64,000 bases of DNA from Sympetrum striolatum (GCA_947579665.1 OX388345.1:32455849-32519848); one strand, 5' to 3'. Counted from the stretch's first letter, positions 36,293 to 49,673 are shown. The notes: a model not told the origin generated them from the sequence alone. Translations and numbers: made by a program.

Positions 36293-38724
36293 TTATGTCC
36301 GTTTCTCCTTGAATATTTTTCCTAGGTGTACAACTCTAAGATATGTGCGAAGTCACCTTTCCTTGTCAGGCGTATTAATTTTAAATACTCTTCAAGGATT
36401 GAGTTTTTCCTTCGACCCGTCGCTTTTAGCAAACCTTTTGGTACCACATCATTTACATAGCAGGCAATTTATCTTGGATAGCATACAAGAAAAAACTCAA
36501 TTGCTAAGGTTTATATTTACAAGGTTTAAAATGTCATATCATTATTATAATTAAGTTGCTAATTCGGCTCTTTGTATTTTCAAATTTAGCGATATCGCAT
36601 AAATTATATCAATAACTTTGCAGTTAATAATTTCCAGGTTAGTTTCAGCTTACCTTTACATCTTTTAGCTTGTACTATCAGTAGTTTTACGTATGTTTTC
36701 CGCATCCCTTTTCTTTGCGGGAGTTTTTCTGTCGTGGATCTTTTTCCTAAGATAATAATTAGGTTTTTATACATCAGCTCCTCCTAAAGCATTCCTCTCA
36801 ATTTTCATTAACATATACAATATTTATGATTTTTATTAATATCATTGGCGACAGGTTAGATGGAAAAAGAGACTTTTCATTCTTAATCTCGCCTTCATAA
36901 AGACCTTACAGATCGTAACATATTTAAAACTGAATTGTGAGTGGGGAAAATAACAAAATTACCAATCTTGTGGAGTAATCCTGTTATAATTTAGCTTATT
37001 CTTAATATAGCCTGTTACTGAACTATTTCGATTCCCTGAGATGCTTCTTCGAGTTTCCGATAAGAGAAATTCTTTTTTTTTCGGCCAACCATGCGTTTCA
37101 GCAGCCCCGGATGACGTCCGCCGTAATGCTCTTAGCGAATATGAGATTTTCCGCTGCAGTGTTTCCAAAAAGTGGCGTGATTTTTTTAACACCTTTTTGG
37201 AAGAGATACGAGCTTCATTCTTCGCTTTTGATAGGTCACTGAAGATTATTCTTTGGCCGCAAATGTACAAATTGTAAACTTTTGTTTGCATTAGATTACT
37301 TCCTGCGATGAGTTGCACGTAAATTACCTTCTTGCTAAACCCATTGGTCGTTTATTTATCGCAACTTTTGTATACGTTTTCAAGGAACTATTATATAGTG
37401 CCCATATGCACAAATTTATTCTTATGTTACTTGGTCAGGTAGGTAGTATTTAGAAGACATTTGATACAAGAAACACGGTCCTATTATAATAATCATAAAT
37501 TTGCAAATTTTATAAAATACGATCTAGTTTCCTGGAGGATTTTTTTTGTTTTTCTGCCGTCATGGATAACTGCAAAGTAACTCGCCGGTCAGTTGATTTA
37601 AGTATAGGGAACTGTTCGAAGTTTTCTAAGTTTGACTTAAAGTTTTCCCTTCTCTCTGTCGTGAGTTTCCCAGTATAGATTGTACTATTTATTTATAAAC
37701 ATTCCACATTCATTTTGAACGTTTGTATGGTTACGAGAGAAAATTATTGATAATTTTCTTATGTTATAAAGGATAAACTTTAAGTCTGTTGCTGGATACA
37801 ATTTTAAGGGGGAAGAAAACAATAAAACGATGCCTTTAGTTTTTCTTCCTTTATCTTAGTTTCCTTTTTTTCCAAAAATCAGTTCTTTCTTAATTCTAAT
37901 TTGTATCCGTCTTAGAAAATGAGATGTTTCCGAAACCTTGCGAGGGCGTCCATATTTGCTGGCACATTTAAAAAGACCTTCGATGAATCGGAAACTCCCC
38001 AATAACTATACTGATTGGAATGTATTTTACATTGTGGAGCAAGAATTAGTACACAGTAGCAGAAAATAAGCAATACGATCGGCTTTGAATAAATAAGGCC
38101 GTTCGTAAATTCTTTATGTTCTTGCTCAATCTCTTCTCCCTACGTAATACGAAGTAGCCTCGCTGCTATGTTAATGTGCCTGTATAAATCATGGTACTAA
38201 AAACAATCTTACCGCTTCTAAAATTGCACGACTTTGTTTCTGACAGTGTAATTATTGTTGAAAGAGGAGGTACGGTCACGGCCGGAATAAATTAGCGCCA
38301 GAGATGATTGGTAATTGAAAATAAAAGTAAACTTTATTACTTTTTATATTTATTCAATAGTCGAGATCTATATTTAGCTCGGAAAATTGTGTTTGGTAAA
38401 GCGTAACGAAGAATTATTACAACCTTACAATTAGGATTCAGCTCTTTCCATTTCATCGAATGTTTTTATCACATTAGAATATTTTACTCATTTATTAAAA
38501 CAAAATTATGATCATAGAATTATTTGACTCTTTCTGCTATATTCTCCTCGTGGTTCTCATAGTTTTAGGCTCTTCTCTAAAAATCATCGTATTTTATTAA
38601 AAGTTTATCTTTGCGGAAAACTTAAAATGAGTTTATATTGCATTGAAAATACTGTATATTATCCAAAAGTGCCGAACTAACGTAATATTTTTAATTTTTT
38701 CTTGAAATAAGTGCATTTAACTTA
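36293..38724. other. Non-coding stretch, nothing supported
   Basis: The short frames at 36273-36554 and the antisense pair at 36959-37318 have no motif. The rest is AT-rich. Confidence 0.5.
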
Positions 38725-38990
38725 ATAATAATAATAAATCGTCTTTATTCGGGCGAGATTGAGACTAAAAGTCGCCTCTTCCATCTAACCCATCGTCATA
38801 CAATATATAAATAATCAACGTAAAGAGATAGTATGAAAAAGATATGAGAATAATTGTGGATGTAAAAAACCTAAGAAATTCTTAGAAAAATAATTTATCC
38901 ACTGCAGGAAAACACCCACTTAGAAGGGGGGTGTAAAAAACCTGCACAAACCTATCGATAGTCATAACTAAAAAGATGGTAAGAAACATG
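38725..38990 (-). mobile_element. LINE-like 3' end, family F copy 1
   Basis: Read on the minus strand, the segment ends with CTCGCCCGAATAAAGACG and a (TTA)n tail (38727-38742), a typical non-LTR retrotransposon 3' end. Its upstream part (38856-38990) aligns with 56328-56465. Both contain the frame VQVFYTPLLSGCFPAV / AQFCYTPLLCGCFPVV ending at a stop. Both also have a hairpin made by ACACCC and GGGTGT, and then a CTAAG/CTTAG hairpin. I infer a LINE 3' region, either the end of the coding part or a structured 3' UTR. The 5' limit is unknown. Confidence 0.65.
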
Positions 38991-41175
38991 ATTATATTTC
39001 ATAAACACACTACCAATAGGTACGTAATTAGAAATAGCATAATGAAACACGAACAAAGAAATTCTTGCTTATTTCAAGAATATCAGCATCATTTTCCAGC
39101 ATTCCGAAATGACACATTTTGATCTCTCTGAGTGAATGAAATTAAATCAACCGTCTCAAGTCCATCCTTGGAATGAAGTGAATTATCCGCTTCATTTGAT
39201 ATCACGTTGGGCTTTCTCATTCGAATCCCTCCTGGAGCGTTTAATTTTAAGAGTTCCACCTCTTAATTGGGGTCCGTCAGGCTGAAGATCGCTGGCTTTC
39301 AAGCATACCGCGTAAACTGTCCGTCAAGAATTTTCTCGCTCTGGTAATGGTTTCTTTTCATATTCACGCCTCGGAGACCGGGCCATTCCTTTAGCTGTGG
39401 CAGTATGTAATTAATTGGAATTATCCTGAGTGACGTCTTATTTTTTCCTATATCTTCCAACGAAACCTATCCACGTATCTACATTTTGGCTGTAGAATCT
39501 TATCTTAGACATACCTTAAGTTGTGTAAAATGTTGAAATTTATTATTATGGTAATAATACATCAAATGAATTTTATATGGAAGTTAAACATGTAGTGTAT
39601 GTCCAAGGACCGTAAAGGAATTGAGGTATTGGAGATGTGATGCGGGACAGAGCTAAAAAAATTGGTCGGTAACAGTCAGGGATGATGAAGACAGGATACG
39701 GAAAATGGCTAGGCTTATTTATCAATCGATGTAAATTAAATTAGAGTAGGCTGAAGGCTTGTAAGAAGGATTTTAATGAAATATGTGATACAGGATATGG
39801 TAGAGAAACATCTGAGGAGAGAAAAAGACAAAGGTAAAAATGGAGAAAAATTATAAATTGGGGAAAATTTTGGAGCTGGGGAAGTAATATTAATAAAAAT
39901 AAAACGACTTCATTTTTGGACGTAATTGAGACTAATTAATCTTTTTTTTACATTCAATCCCAAAATATGAGCTTTGTGTAAGATTCGGAAGGTCTTAAGA
40001 CATACAGAAAAAATGAAGAAAAACATTATCTGCAAGCTTACTTTACTGCAGCTTAAAGAAGGTTTTAGGATAACAATACTGCTAGTTTTATTAAAGGGAA
40101 GATTGGTAAAAAAAGGAAATGCTCGACTTAAACGTCTTTTAATAGGACATAATACCCTTGAGTTAATCGAGAATTGTGGGTCGCAAACATAGTTCTTGCT
40201 CCATCGACTCACGTAGAATGCATTGCTTTATCGCTATAGTTTCGCTCGCGTATTTTTTAATATTTCTAATGGAAGCAAACGAGGGTGAAAACTGTCAAGA
40301 AAAGGTTATAATTAAAAACCTTTTGATTCCATTGACGTCAAAGCTGTACTTGGCATGGTTTAGCGGCTGCTGTCTTCCCCCTTTCATTTATTTGAATCCC
40401 GTGGTCGAGAAGCAGTGACTCTGAATCACCGCGGATTTCTTATTGCGCATAAATTTAGTCCCCGTACTTGACATCACCTTCACTAACTGTTAGCCTGTAA
40501 TTTCCTCCGCCTATTAAAATCCAATCCGAAGCCCTGTTAATGGCGACTAGAAAGTTTCCTCGATCAAGCGTCTTCATCGCCACTGGAAGAAATTTTCTTG
40601 CGGTCGAGGAATATATTTATCCCTAAAAGAGATTGAATTTACGACGCGAGGTTTGTTGCCGTGTAATTTTCATAGAAAAGGGCCCGCAAAAACCTTTTCA
40701 AGATTCATCGAGGGGTGATTGAGCAGTTAAAAATGTACTGTTTAATTTTCATGGAAATCTTCCTAGGTTACATTTTCCCGCGGTTTTCCGTGTAATATTT
40801 TATTACTAAAAACAGCGAAAATTATTATCGGTGACTTTTTGTTGGGTAAGAAATTCAGTATTAAATTATCCGCAGTGCGTTACTTTATGTAATTTAGACA
40901 TAAATCATAGTGAACGATGCATGAAAACATGTTAAACATGAAGTAAATGTATCCTACTAGGTAACGGCTGCTTCCATAAAGGGGTCAGTAAACCTCATTT
41001 CCTCCGCTCATAAAATTAGATTCATTGAAAAATGAAACTAGATGAGCAGCAGAGTCGGAAACTGTTTTACTTATGCCTACGTGGGTACGAATAATGTAAA
41101 TAGATGTGCTTTTTGCGTAAGATATGTATATAATATAAAACATAGTTATTTAATTGAATATCGCTTTATTATTAT
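38991..41175. other. Non-coding stretch with a possible RT trace
   Basis: At about 39613-39680 (+) the frame reads IEVLEM followed by a stop and C, which resembles the IEAFEMWC motif near the C-terminus of some LINE proteins, but I could not follow it further. 40420-40800 is slightly GC-richer. No gene is supported. Confidence 0.4.
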
Positions 41176-41176
41176 T

Positions 41177-41221
41177 CACTCCTGACGAGGAATGCATAGC
41201 ATTCGAAATACGTATTGAGTG
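41177..41221 (+). ncRNA. Hammerhead-ribozyme-like motif, copy 1
   Basis: All three stems of a type I hammerhead can be drawn. Stem I is CACTC (41177-41181) with GAGTG (41217-41221). The core is CTGACGA at 41182-41188. Stem II is GAATGC (41190-41195) with GCATTC (41199-41204) and a 3-base loop. GAAA is at 41205-41208. A self-complementary ATACGTAT (41208-41215) could act as stem III between two copies, and T41216 sits at the cleavage position. One unpaired G (41189) lies between core and stem II. Such motifs are known in Penelope-like elements. Activity is not shown. Confidence 0.5.
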
Positions 41222-41766
41222 CTCTCATAAAGTGCGGTGTCCTGTCTTGTTTTCTCGGAATGCCGGGGAATGAGAAGAGGAACGCTGACAAAAACGGCCA
41301 TTGGAGATTCGAAACCTCTAATACCAAAAATCATTGTTAATTCCACCCCAAATGATGTTTGATCGGAATTCGGTCAACAGCATAATAAGGTTACTATTTT
41401 TTAAGTCATCTTCTCGAAAGCTGGGTGAATTACCATCCCCTCTACCATTATCTACACAATTCTCAAGGAAATGGTGTGATCAAGCCAGATGAGTAGCGAG
41501 ATATGTTTTGCTCATGCTTTTCTCTCCGAGTCAAAATTTTATGTACGAAAAAAGTCTCTTATATGAAGTACAATAACCCTATGAATGACTTACATATAAT
41601 GACTTACATGAATGACCTTACATATAATTCAAAAGAAGAGACGAAAATGAATTCCATTCAGAAATCCATTCTACATAATAGCCTGCAGATTATCACGAAG
41701 ATGAACAATACTGATAGAATAATGCATGAAAGATTTATTTCCCTTCATCCTGTACCAATATAAATT
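41222..41766. other. Non-coding spacer
   Basis: It contains a small local duplication of ATGAATGACYTTACATATAAT-type sequence at 41581-41629. No gene is supported. Confidence 0.5.
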
Positions 41767-42017
41767 TGGAAAATATTTTATTCATCAAGAAATGGAGACA
41801 GGAATACGATTTATTTTATTTTAAGTAAACATATTTTCTCTGTAACCATTTTTATGAATTCCGTTCTCCGTTTATTTAGCATAAAAATCATCTTAAGGTA
41901 TTTAATTCATTAATAAATGGGGAAGTAATACAGTTTGCTTAGGTTCCATTAAACATATTCTCTTTGCATAAATTTTTATGCATTAGTTTTCCCCTTTATT
42001 TAGCATAAAAATCATCA
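41767..42017. repeat. Diverged tandem duplication, period 124 bp
   Basis: TTTATTTAGCATAAAAATCA (41871) recurs exactly at 41995. The preceding sequence aligns copy to copy: TTATTCATCAAGAAATGG / TAATTCATTAATAAATGG, then AAACATATT(T/C)TCTYTG, TTTTTATG and a C/T-rich block. Confidence 0.75.
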
Positions 42018-44731
42018 TACAGCTGATTATACATTCATATATGTCTTTGATCCTAATCGATCTAATCTTGGCCGCGATTCAACATCCAATGTATTCGTGA
42101 AGATCCGCTACTCTCTGTATGGTTCCTGAATTCTTTTTCCACAAATCCTCCTAGCATAGTTATAATCCTCAATCGATCCTTTCACGACTATGTAATAATT
42201 ATGCTCTATGTCTAATTCTTCCGACATTGCATCAACAATCGCATGTTTTTGTGCGCGAAATATGTTTCGTAGAAGTGGAAACCGTGACCGAAGGGACCTT
42301 GAGGCATAGAAAGGGGAAATAAGAGCCATAAGAAAATGCACGGTTCTGAAGATATTCCACTGCGGATGCACATTGCGAAAGTGGAATGTTTCTGTGGACA
42401 GCCATTCTTAATACGCGTTAATAATGCTTAGGTTGCCTTGGATGGAACAGGCTATGAAGGATCGTATTCGTTATTTCTTTTGATTGTCTACCCTCTTATT
42501 TTTAATGACGATTTATTCCGTGGCTGTTTCGAAATACTTATGGGAATAGATATGTTATCCCGTCATCCACTCGTTTTCAGTTATCTTCTTTTGTGATCGT
42601 GTTCCTCTTTTCTTGTTAGAGCTTTCCATCCATCTTCCCCACATCTCTGTTAATGTATATACGTACTTAGGGCATTCTGGAAGTGTGGTTGGTACGTTGC
42701 CAAAATTCCTATAATCTGCAGTTGTTTATCCTATTAGGAGATGTATCTGTATTACATATATATATGTATATAGGTTAGGATTTGTATATAGGGTGTATCA
42801 AACACATTGCTGATACAAAATGGATTTCCGAAATGTCTATTAATATGTTTACTTCTGCGGTATCATGGCACGGTAATTGATTTGTCGTTGAATTAAATAA
42901 GCCTGTGCCAAAAACTAAGGCTTAACTTAAGCTAAAACTTACTCGAAATATTAAGTATCCCTAATAGAATTTTGTTTAAAAAAATCCTTTTGAATTTTCT
43001 GCTTGTCCAATAGCATAATATACTGTTGTCTTTGGATTCGAATCATTTTTCAATTTTTCATTATTGCGAGTTTTCATTGGAGTTTGTTATTTTTTTATTG
43101 CTGTTAAGTATTAATTTTTCAAAAACGACAGATGAATGTAATAATCGGATTAAAATGGCTCGTTATTCAGTGATTCTCATTTGAATTTATATAATGTAAT
43201 GTGCGAGTTATGAGAGTGAATTACTTGCAAGGAAAATAGCGTGATCAATTGAGTCGTCCCATTTTTGAAAATTTCGCCTCTTGCCATGTGATTTTTTTAA
43301 AGTAAATTAAACTGTAAAACAAATTTCAAGCCTGAGAAACTTTTTTGCTCCTTAGGAATATTAACTATTCTTTAGCATTTATGTTAAGATCGAATTTTCC
43401 TTCATGTTTTCGTATTAGCGCCAATAAAATATCCCTTATTTAATTTATTAACCATATTATGTCAGGCTTATAATTAATAACGAAAAATAACGGGCTATAA
43501 TGTCCAAGATCACGAAGGTGCATCCAAGTGATAAGTTTTATTCAAGTGAGAAATATTTGGGCCTGCTTCTTTTATTCATAAGACAGATTGGTATGTGTTC
43601 ATGACGGATTATTGATGTCTCTTGGGTGGCTAATGATCGGGACATCAAAGAACAACCCGCAATCGAGTGTAAACATTCTCAGCATTTACTCTATCATGAC
43701 AACGGAAGAGTGAGCACGAATACGTGAGAAATACTCTAAACGTATCGTAAATGGATTGGGAGAAAATAATTGAAGGTGATTAGAATCGCGGTCCACGCAG
43801 AAACAACATTCCCATCCCTCTCATAGCCGAGAATCAGCCTTTTATAACATCCTTGAAGATGCAAGTCCTGTGTTAACCGTGGGAATTTCGTGCAGACAAT
43901 AGCCGACGTTCACTGCCATTACCTTTTCAGTCTACGAAAGGGAAAAGAGTGCATGCCGTCCGAATGGAATATCAAAAGCGAGTGCATCTTCCCCTTGTTA
44001 GAAGCTTTAGGACTTACGTTATTGTAACTTTTCTTACGTACGAACGTACGTTCCGTGTCTGAGTGCACGCTCGCTTCATGAGTACATCCATCATGAGCGA
44101 CTCGCAATCAACTCGATGCCCCCCCTGTAACAATGTAAGTCTTGTACCTCTCCTCTTCGTCTCAATCCCATCGCAAATTGCGCTCCTCAAACCAAGGAGG
44201 AATCCCATCTGCTCGGAAGGGCTGTCAAGAGAGCAACAAAGGGCTAATTGCTCGGAAGCTTGGGAAAGGAAATGTGGTGCGACGGGATTACTACGTCCAG
44301 TCGGTGTTCCACAAAGCATCGGTCGCCGACCCCTCGGATTTTTCCCTTTTTGGGCGAAATTGCCCTCTGCGGCAAAAAGTGGCAGCCGTGCTCCGTTCGA
44401 AAATTGAGATGTCGAGCGATTTTAAGTGGATGTCTCCGCGGATTCCCCCCGCGACTGAGTCTTCAGCGAGAGCGTGCTTCCTCGCTCCGCGACCGCTTCC
44501 ACTCGGCTCTGCCGTGTAATTGACGGCTTGCCGTATTGGTTCTTCTTCGGATTCTCAAAAAGGGTATTATTTTACGACTTGTTTACGCTATAATGGTCCT
44601 TCTTCCTCATTACCTCAAGAGTTTTTACGTGAAAATTTCAGTCCATTCTGTCAAAAACAATTGGCTGCAAATCACTAACATCTGGAAAAACTAATCAATA
44701 CATATTTTTTAAAATCTACGAAATCTACGAA
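42018..44731. other. Non-coding stretch with a GC-rich patch
   Basis: The first part is AT-rich, with a (TA)n-like run near 42760-42776. From about 44040 to 44530 GC rises and five overlapping frames open on both strands, of 91-125 codons, none with a motif. The patch begins with a GAACGTACGTTC palindrome at 44043-44054. The simultaneous openness on both strands is a composition effect. Confidence 0.5.
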
Positions 44732-44763
44732 TTTGAGCAGAATACGAAGATATTCTGCTCAAA
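44732..44763. repeat. Perfect 13-bp stem hairpin
   Basis: TTTGAGCAGAATA (44732-44744) pairs exactly with 44751-44763 across a 6-base loop (CGAAGA). It is not followed by a T-tract and has no neighbouring gene, so a function is unknown. Confidence 0.7.
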
Positions 44764-44889
44764 GTAATAATTATAAACTAGATGTCAAGCATTAAAAAGC
44801 AACAAGATATTTAAAAAATACAAGATAATAGATACCAACTAAATGTAGATACAATAAACACAGTAATGTTTTCTGGGGAAAAACTCCTC

Positions 44890-44990
44890 AACTGCAGGTT
44901 TACGGAAAAAATCCTACTGTATTCTGGAAAACGCCCACTCAAGAATGGGTTGGGAAATATCCGTGTTTTATCCATGTTCACAACATATCG
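44890..44990 (-). mobile_element. Family F-like fragment, copy 3 (diverged)
   Basis: On the minus strand, VVNMDKTRIFPNPFLSGRFP aligns in position with the family F peptide VMTIDRFVQVFYTPLLSGCFP from 38882-38968. The DNA keeps GGAAAAC-CCCACT-AAGAA-GGG with a CCCA/TGGG hairpin. The neighbourhood (44811-45158) is one continuous minus frame of 115 codons. I see no LINE tail. The match could be coincidental because it is short. Confidence 0.35.
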
Positions 44991-45514
44991 AAATTCAACG
45001 ATACAATAATTAAATGGTGCCGTATTGCGAAATTCATACCGTTCGATGCAAGAAGTTTTTGGATGACTTTTATTTTTATAAAAATATCTATCGATTCTTA
45101 TCTTACAAATCGACCTGACTTTGCACTTCATCATCATGCTATATCTTAAAAGTATCACTTTTTAATTTCAAACCACCATCATGAATATAATTATCGAAAA
45201 TATCCGAGATCTCTTTCATTTCTTATCAATCTACAATATTTATAAACGATGTATTTAATGTAATAAATACTTCTTGGATAATACCGTATACATGCTATGT
45301 CATGTAACCGTAATGTCCTGCTATATCTGCCCCTAATCATTCATGGAATCCTGTTTACGCATAGTTCCCGGTAATGTAGTTATTTCGGATATTGATCTCC
45401 ACAACACCAACTATCATACTGAGTGTAGAAACTATACACGACGCTTAAATTTGAAGATGATTTTTAATTCATCTATTAACTGGTGATTGATCGTTCGAGA
45501 TTAAAAAAGTTATT

Positions 45515-45905
45515 TATTAAGTTATTGGACTGTAATCGACTTCAGTCCCCAAAAGATTGGACTAAGGCGAAAATATTATCGTAAATATTTCATCAAATTC
45601 AGCTCAAAATAGCACGCTTCATGGAGTTTTTACACCTGCCGTTCTAAATAACTATAAATTGCTACGTTTTTAAATTCGTGCTCAGACTTAGTTCCCATCC
45701 TACCCATTATTTTTTATGTACTGTGGTTACCTTCGATTCAGCGATCTTTATTTGGTCTTTTGCTTGGCGTTTCGCTTTTGGCAGTCTATGATAAATGCGT
45801 AGTGGCCCTTAAAGGCTTCCTGAACGAATTTATAACATATTTAGACTCAAATTATACTTTTATTACATACGTCTGGACTGTCTCAGCGCCTAGCGGATGC
45901 TAACG
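45515..45905. repeat. Unclassified dispersed repeat E, copy 1
   Basis: This segment aligns over its whole length with 51555-51945. Both share blocks such as TTATTGGAC, TCGTAAA(T/C)ATTTCA, CAAAATA(G/A)CA(C/T)GCTTC, CTAAATAACTATAAATTGCT, CCCATTATTTTTTATG and ACTCAAATTAT(A/G)CTTTTAT in order. I see no terminal inverted repeats, tRNA-like box or protein motif. The orientation is the same in all copies. Confidence 0.75.
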
Positions 45906-48900
45906 TTGGAATGCATTGAAGGAATAGACTATTCCATCAGTATTGGTCGTTGAATACCTTTTACTCCAATTTCAATATTAATGAGATTTAAAAAGAAAAG
46001 AATTCCCCATTGTACGCAGGGTCTTTATCAAGTTAAACGATTCGACGTAGATTTCATTCTTAAATTTTTGTTTCAGCGGACTCAGTGACTTCTAATTTCA
46101 GTGCAGCTTCAAACTCTATTTATACGCGGTTTTGTTTGGCAACGCTTCCTCATGAAATATCCATCAAGCCTTTCACATACCACTGATCGTTATCGTGTAA
46201 CTTTCATTAAGAAATTTATGGTGGTATGTTGTTCTTCGTTTGGATGCACTTTTACTTCACGCATAATTGTTAACTAATTAGCAATGCACGCTGTTTGATA
46301 AACAGAGGAGAGATATGATAAATTACTCTCATGCATTTGGCAATGTTATCAATTTTAAGATTGCCTTCTTTTATTTGGTGGTTCAAAATTCAAATCTAAA
46401 CATGCCTGGTAATAAATTTTGAAAAACTTCGCTTGATTACTACTGAAGTATCAACTAATTTTTTATCTCAGTTTTATTTATTTATTTTATGATACTACTG
46501 CAGTTAGTAACTAGGACAGTTAGCGACATTATTTGAAATTAAATTTTACATTTAGCTTACACAATGCTTGAATGTTCCACGTATATCACTGCAGAGCATT
46601 GGTTAATTTCAACTTAGTCCATTATCTACACTAGTTTAAGACTTACGCTAAGTTACAATTGACTTAAAACACACAAATTAGAATTACTAAATAATCGAAA
46701 ACCATCCCAAACACCACGTTTAACAACTAACTCGAATATTCCCCCCATACACATAGTTGTGAAATGTAATTCTAAACCATTTGTTAAAAAAAGGAATTTT
46801 GGAATTTCTAACTTAGAGCAACTCCCATTTACCGCATAAAATCCATCTCCTCCCACGAATCTTGCCTAAACTGGTTACACTTTCATGTAATGACGGAAAC
46901 AACGTAGAAAACCACCTGGAGGCGAAGAATATCCTCCTCCATTCATCTTCTTTGATCCTTCAACGTCTGGATTTATTTCAGGCCTTCCATTTCCTCAGAA
47001 ATTCCAGAGCGCAAAAACGCCCTGAGAGAAACCGCGACCTTAGCGTTGTAAGACAAGCGACCTTTCCGTCTCCGAGGTCAGAATGGATTCGCTTTGGGGA
47101 GGAATTCCGCCGAACCAGCATCCCTCTTTCTCCATCATATTAAATAACGTGTGGTTTTTGGGAGAAAAAATAAACAAAAATCGCGTGCTAGTCGCTCCCG
47201 AAGATTGGCATCCCCTAGATTATGGAATGGGAAATGGAAAGCAAAGCAAATATTGGGTGATGAGTTCCAAAGAAAGGGCGGATTTAGACTATCAGGGGCC
47301 CAGGGCACAAGGTTTAATAAGAGATGGTCATTAGGAATCATCTACACAAAAATATGTTTTGTTCAAAAGAACGTTAGAGTTCATACCGTAGAAACTTCAT
47401 TTAACATCCAATAATTTTGTAATAAATCATCATTGTTCATATTAGTTAGTATTTATGTTTGCTTAGCAATATTTTCTATTTTTTAATTTTTTAATTCTGC
47501 AGATCATTCTTCTGTTCTCTTGACTTTCCGTTTATTTTTATATTTCTGTCGAGGTCTTTTAATTTTTGTTTGCATTTTTGTATTCCCATACATTTTTGTA
47601 CTCTTATTGAACATTTCTTGTATTTTATGCTGCTCTTGTGGAAAGTCCTAGTGAATAATAAAATTATTTTTATTAATTGCTTCACTGCGGCTGGAATAAG
47701 CAAAATTTTGAGTTGGGAGTAGTTTTAGCTCCAGGTGTCAGGTCTAATGTTGTGGAACGCCTTACCAACAAAGAATATCCTTCCTAATTTGAAATTAATA
47801 TTTGGAGGATACGAAGGACAGTTTTTGATTGCAGTAGTATTTCTATTAGTTTCAATGAGTAATGGATGGAATTTACATGAAATAGATACATATTTAAAAT
47901 ATATATATATTCAGATATTATTTTAAGTAATATTAGTTGCCTTTCAGATTCTTATTTCACCAAGTGCTTTCAATTTGATGTGAATTTTAGATTTTATTGA
48001 ATATTCAAATAGTATATAAAGTTAATTTTTTAATTAACAAAGGACCGGAAAAAATGTGTTTTGCCTTAGTAATGCATTTATTAAAGTTTCACTTTTAGTT
48101 CTAAAGCTATTAGTAGCCAATATAGCATTTTTTTGATGTATCTATTTAATTATCCATTTTTTAGTAATTTTTTGATTCGAGCAACGAGAGTATTTTAGTA
48201 ATATCTGTCTCTCTATTTTTACGTGTATCCTGTAGCTGTGACTGTACATGTTCCACTAATATATAAATCATAGCAGTTTTACATAAAACTGATAAAAGAC
48301 AACATTTATTATATGCAAATATTAAATTCACATAATATCGTAATTTTACTCCATAAGAGCTACTTTCATCCATTTTATTTTTCAGCGATACTGTTTCGAT
48401 TTCAACAACTTTAAAATTTTTTCGGGGTGCATCTAAGGAAGTTTTCAAAAATAAATCTACACCTTGGCGAAGCCCCATATAAATGAGATGCTCAGCTTAA
48501 TCATAAATCCTTTCGCTGAGAAAATTAACGAGCATCTGCGGTGAATAATCCGACCCGTGCTTCGGTGTAATCCCGCCGTCGCAACTTATTTATTAACTTT
48601 TTCATTCACTTGATGGAATCACGCACTCGGGAGGGTCTTTTTCTCTCACTGCTGGCGGCAGGTTTTCTGATGCACTCGCTGGGGTGAGAGTTGATATCGC
48701 CCCGTTTCATTTTCCGACACGCTGAAAACCTGTTGCGTGTCTCGGGTTAACCTTCATGCCTCGCCATCTTGTTCCTTCATATCCTCCACGCATTCTCACG
48801 TCCACTCGGAGACCGGACGTAGGGGACCGGACGACACCTGGAGGTGTTTCTTCGTCTGAAAATGCGGTCCCGAGCCGGGATCCATTTCGGAGGCTATCTC

Positions 48901-49105
48901 TCGTGATGGACGATAGGGTAATGGCTCGAAATTTCCGGATTAGGGAAAGTTTACCGGGAGTGTATGAAATTACAGGGACGCGGAGCCGAAAGTGGTGGGT
49001 GGAGTTGGGAATGATTCATCTTGCGAGGCGCTAAATGTCTCCCATACGCTCCCATTCGAAAAATTTTGAATTCTTTTCCTTATAAGATTATTAAGTTTAT
49101 TTTAA
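45906..49105. other. Non-coding stretch with two GC-richer patches
   Basis: Patches at about 46970-47330 and 48520-49030 hold short overlapping frames on both strands. Near 47735 a plus frame reads MLWNALP, a word often seen near LINE RT C-termini, but the rest of the frame does not fit. No gene is supported. Confidence 0.45.
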
Positions 49106-49460
49106 TGTGCTTCAGGAAAAGCTAGAGAAATTTAATGCTTCTGATTTTTTCTAGAATAGCGTCTTGCTGAATTTTTTTCAATGTGGTATCTTAATTTTTT
49201 CAAATTCTTTATTTCGATATGAAAGAGAGCTCTTTAACTATTAATCCACATGAAGAATTAAAAATACTCGCAGTTTCGTGTGTGCTTCAGTATTCTAGAG
49301 AAAGCTGTCGTTTCTGATCTTTTCTAAGATAGGGACTTGCTGAGGTTTTTTATTACGCATGTGGTATCTTATTTTTTTAAAGGTTATTGTTATTTAAATG
49401 AAATAGAGCGTTTAAATCCTCAATCCAGAGAAAGAAATAAAAGACACCTAGTAGTTTCCT
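49106..49460. repeat. Diverged tandem duplication, period about 175-178 bp
   Basis: TGTGCTTCAG at 49106 and 49281 begins two units that share AGAGAAA, TTCTGATYTTTTCTA, a CTTGCTGA block, ATGTGGTATCTTA, GAAATAGAGC-like and AGTTTC words in the same order. Confidence 0.65.
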
Positions 49461-49673
49461 TAATAATTTTTTCTTAGTAGTTGCTTTGTGGAAACTATTA
49501 AGTATTTCTATGTATTTCTGTATGGCGTTCTACCAAGTAAGATTAAGTGACGTTGATTATAAATCTTAATCCGTTGTACATTTTTCGAGGACAGGACCAC
49601 GAGATGCTTTATGAAGTTCTCTTTAATTTGAACTAAAATGTAAGGAAATGAAGTTTGACCGTAAAATTTTAAT

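Noticed and set aside
39613..39690. LINE C-terminal IEAFEMWC-like motif
   Set aside because: IEVLEM is followed by a stop and the expected downstream WTD/NEEV words cannot be found; too short to call.
44063..44519. Several overlapping frames up to 125 codons
   Set aside because: Frames are open on both strands at once in a GC-richer patch, which signals few stop codons by composition and not coding.
47735..47926. LINE RT C-terminus suggested by MLWNALP
   Set aside because: Only seven residues match the familiar LWNSLP-type word; the rest of the frame does not follow the family.
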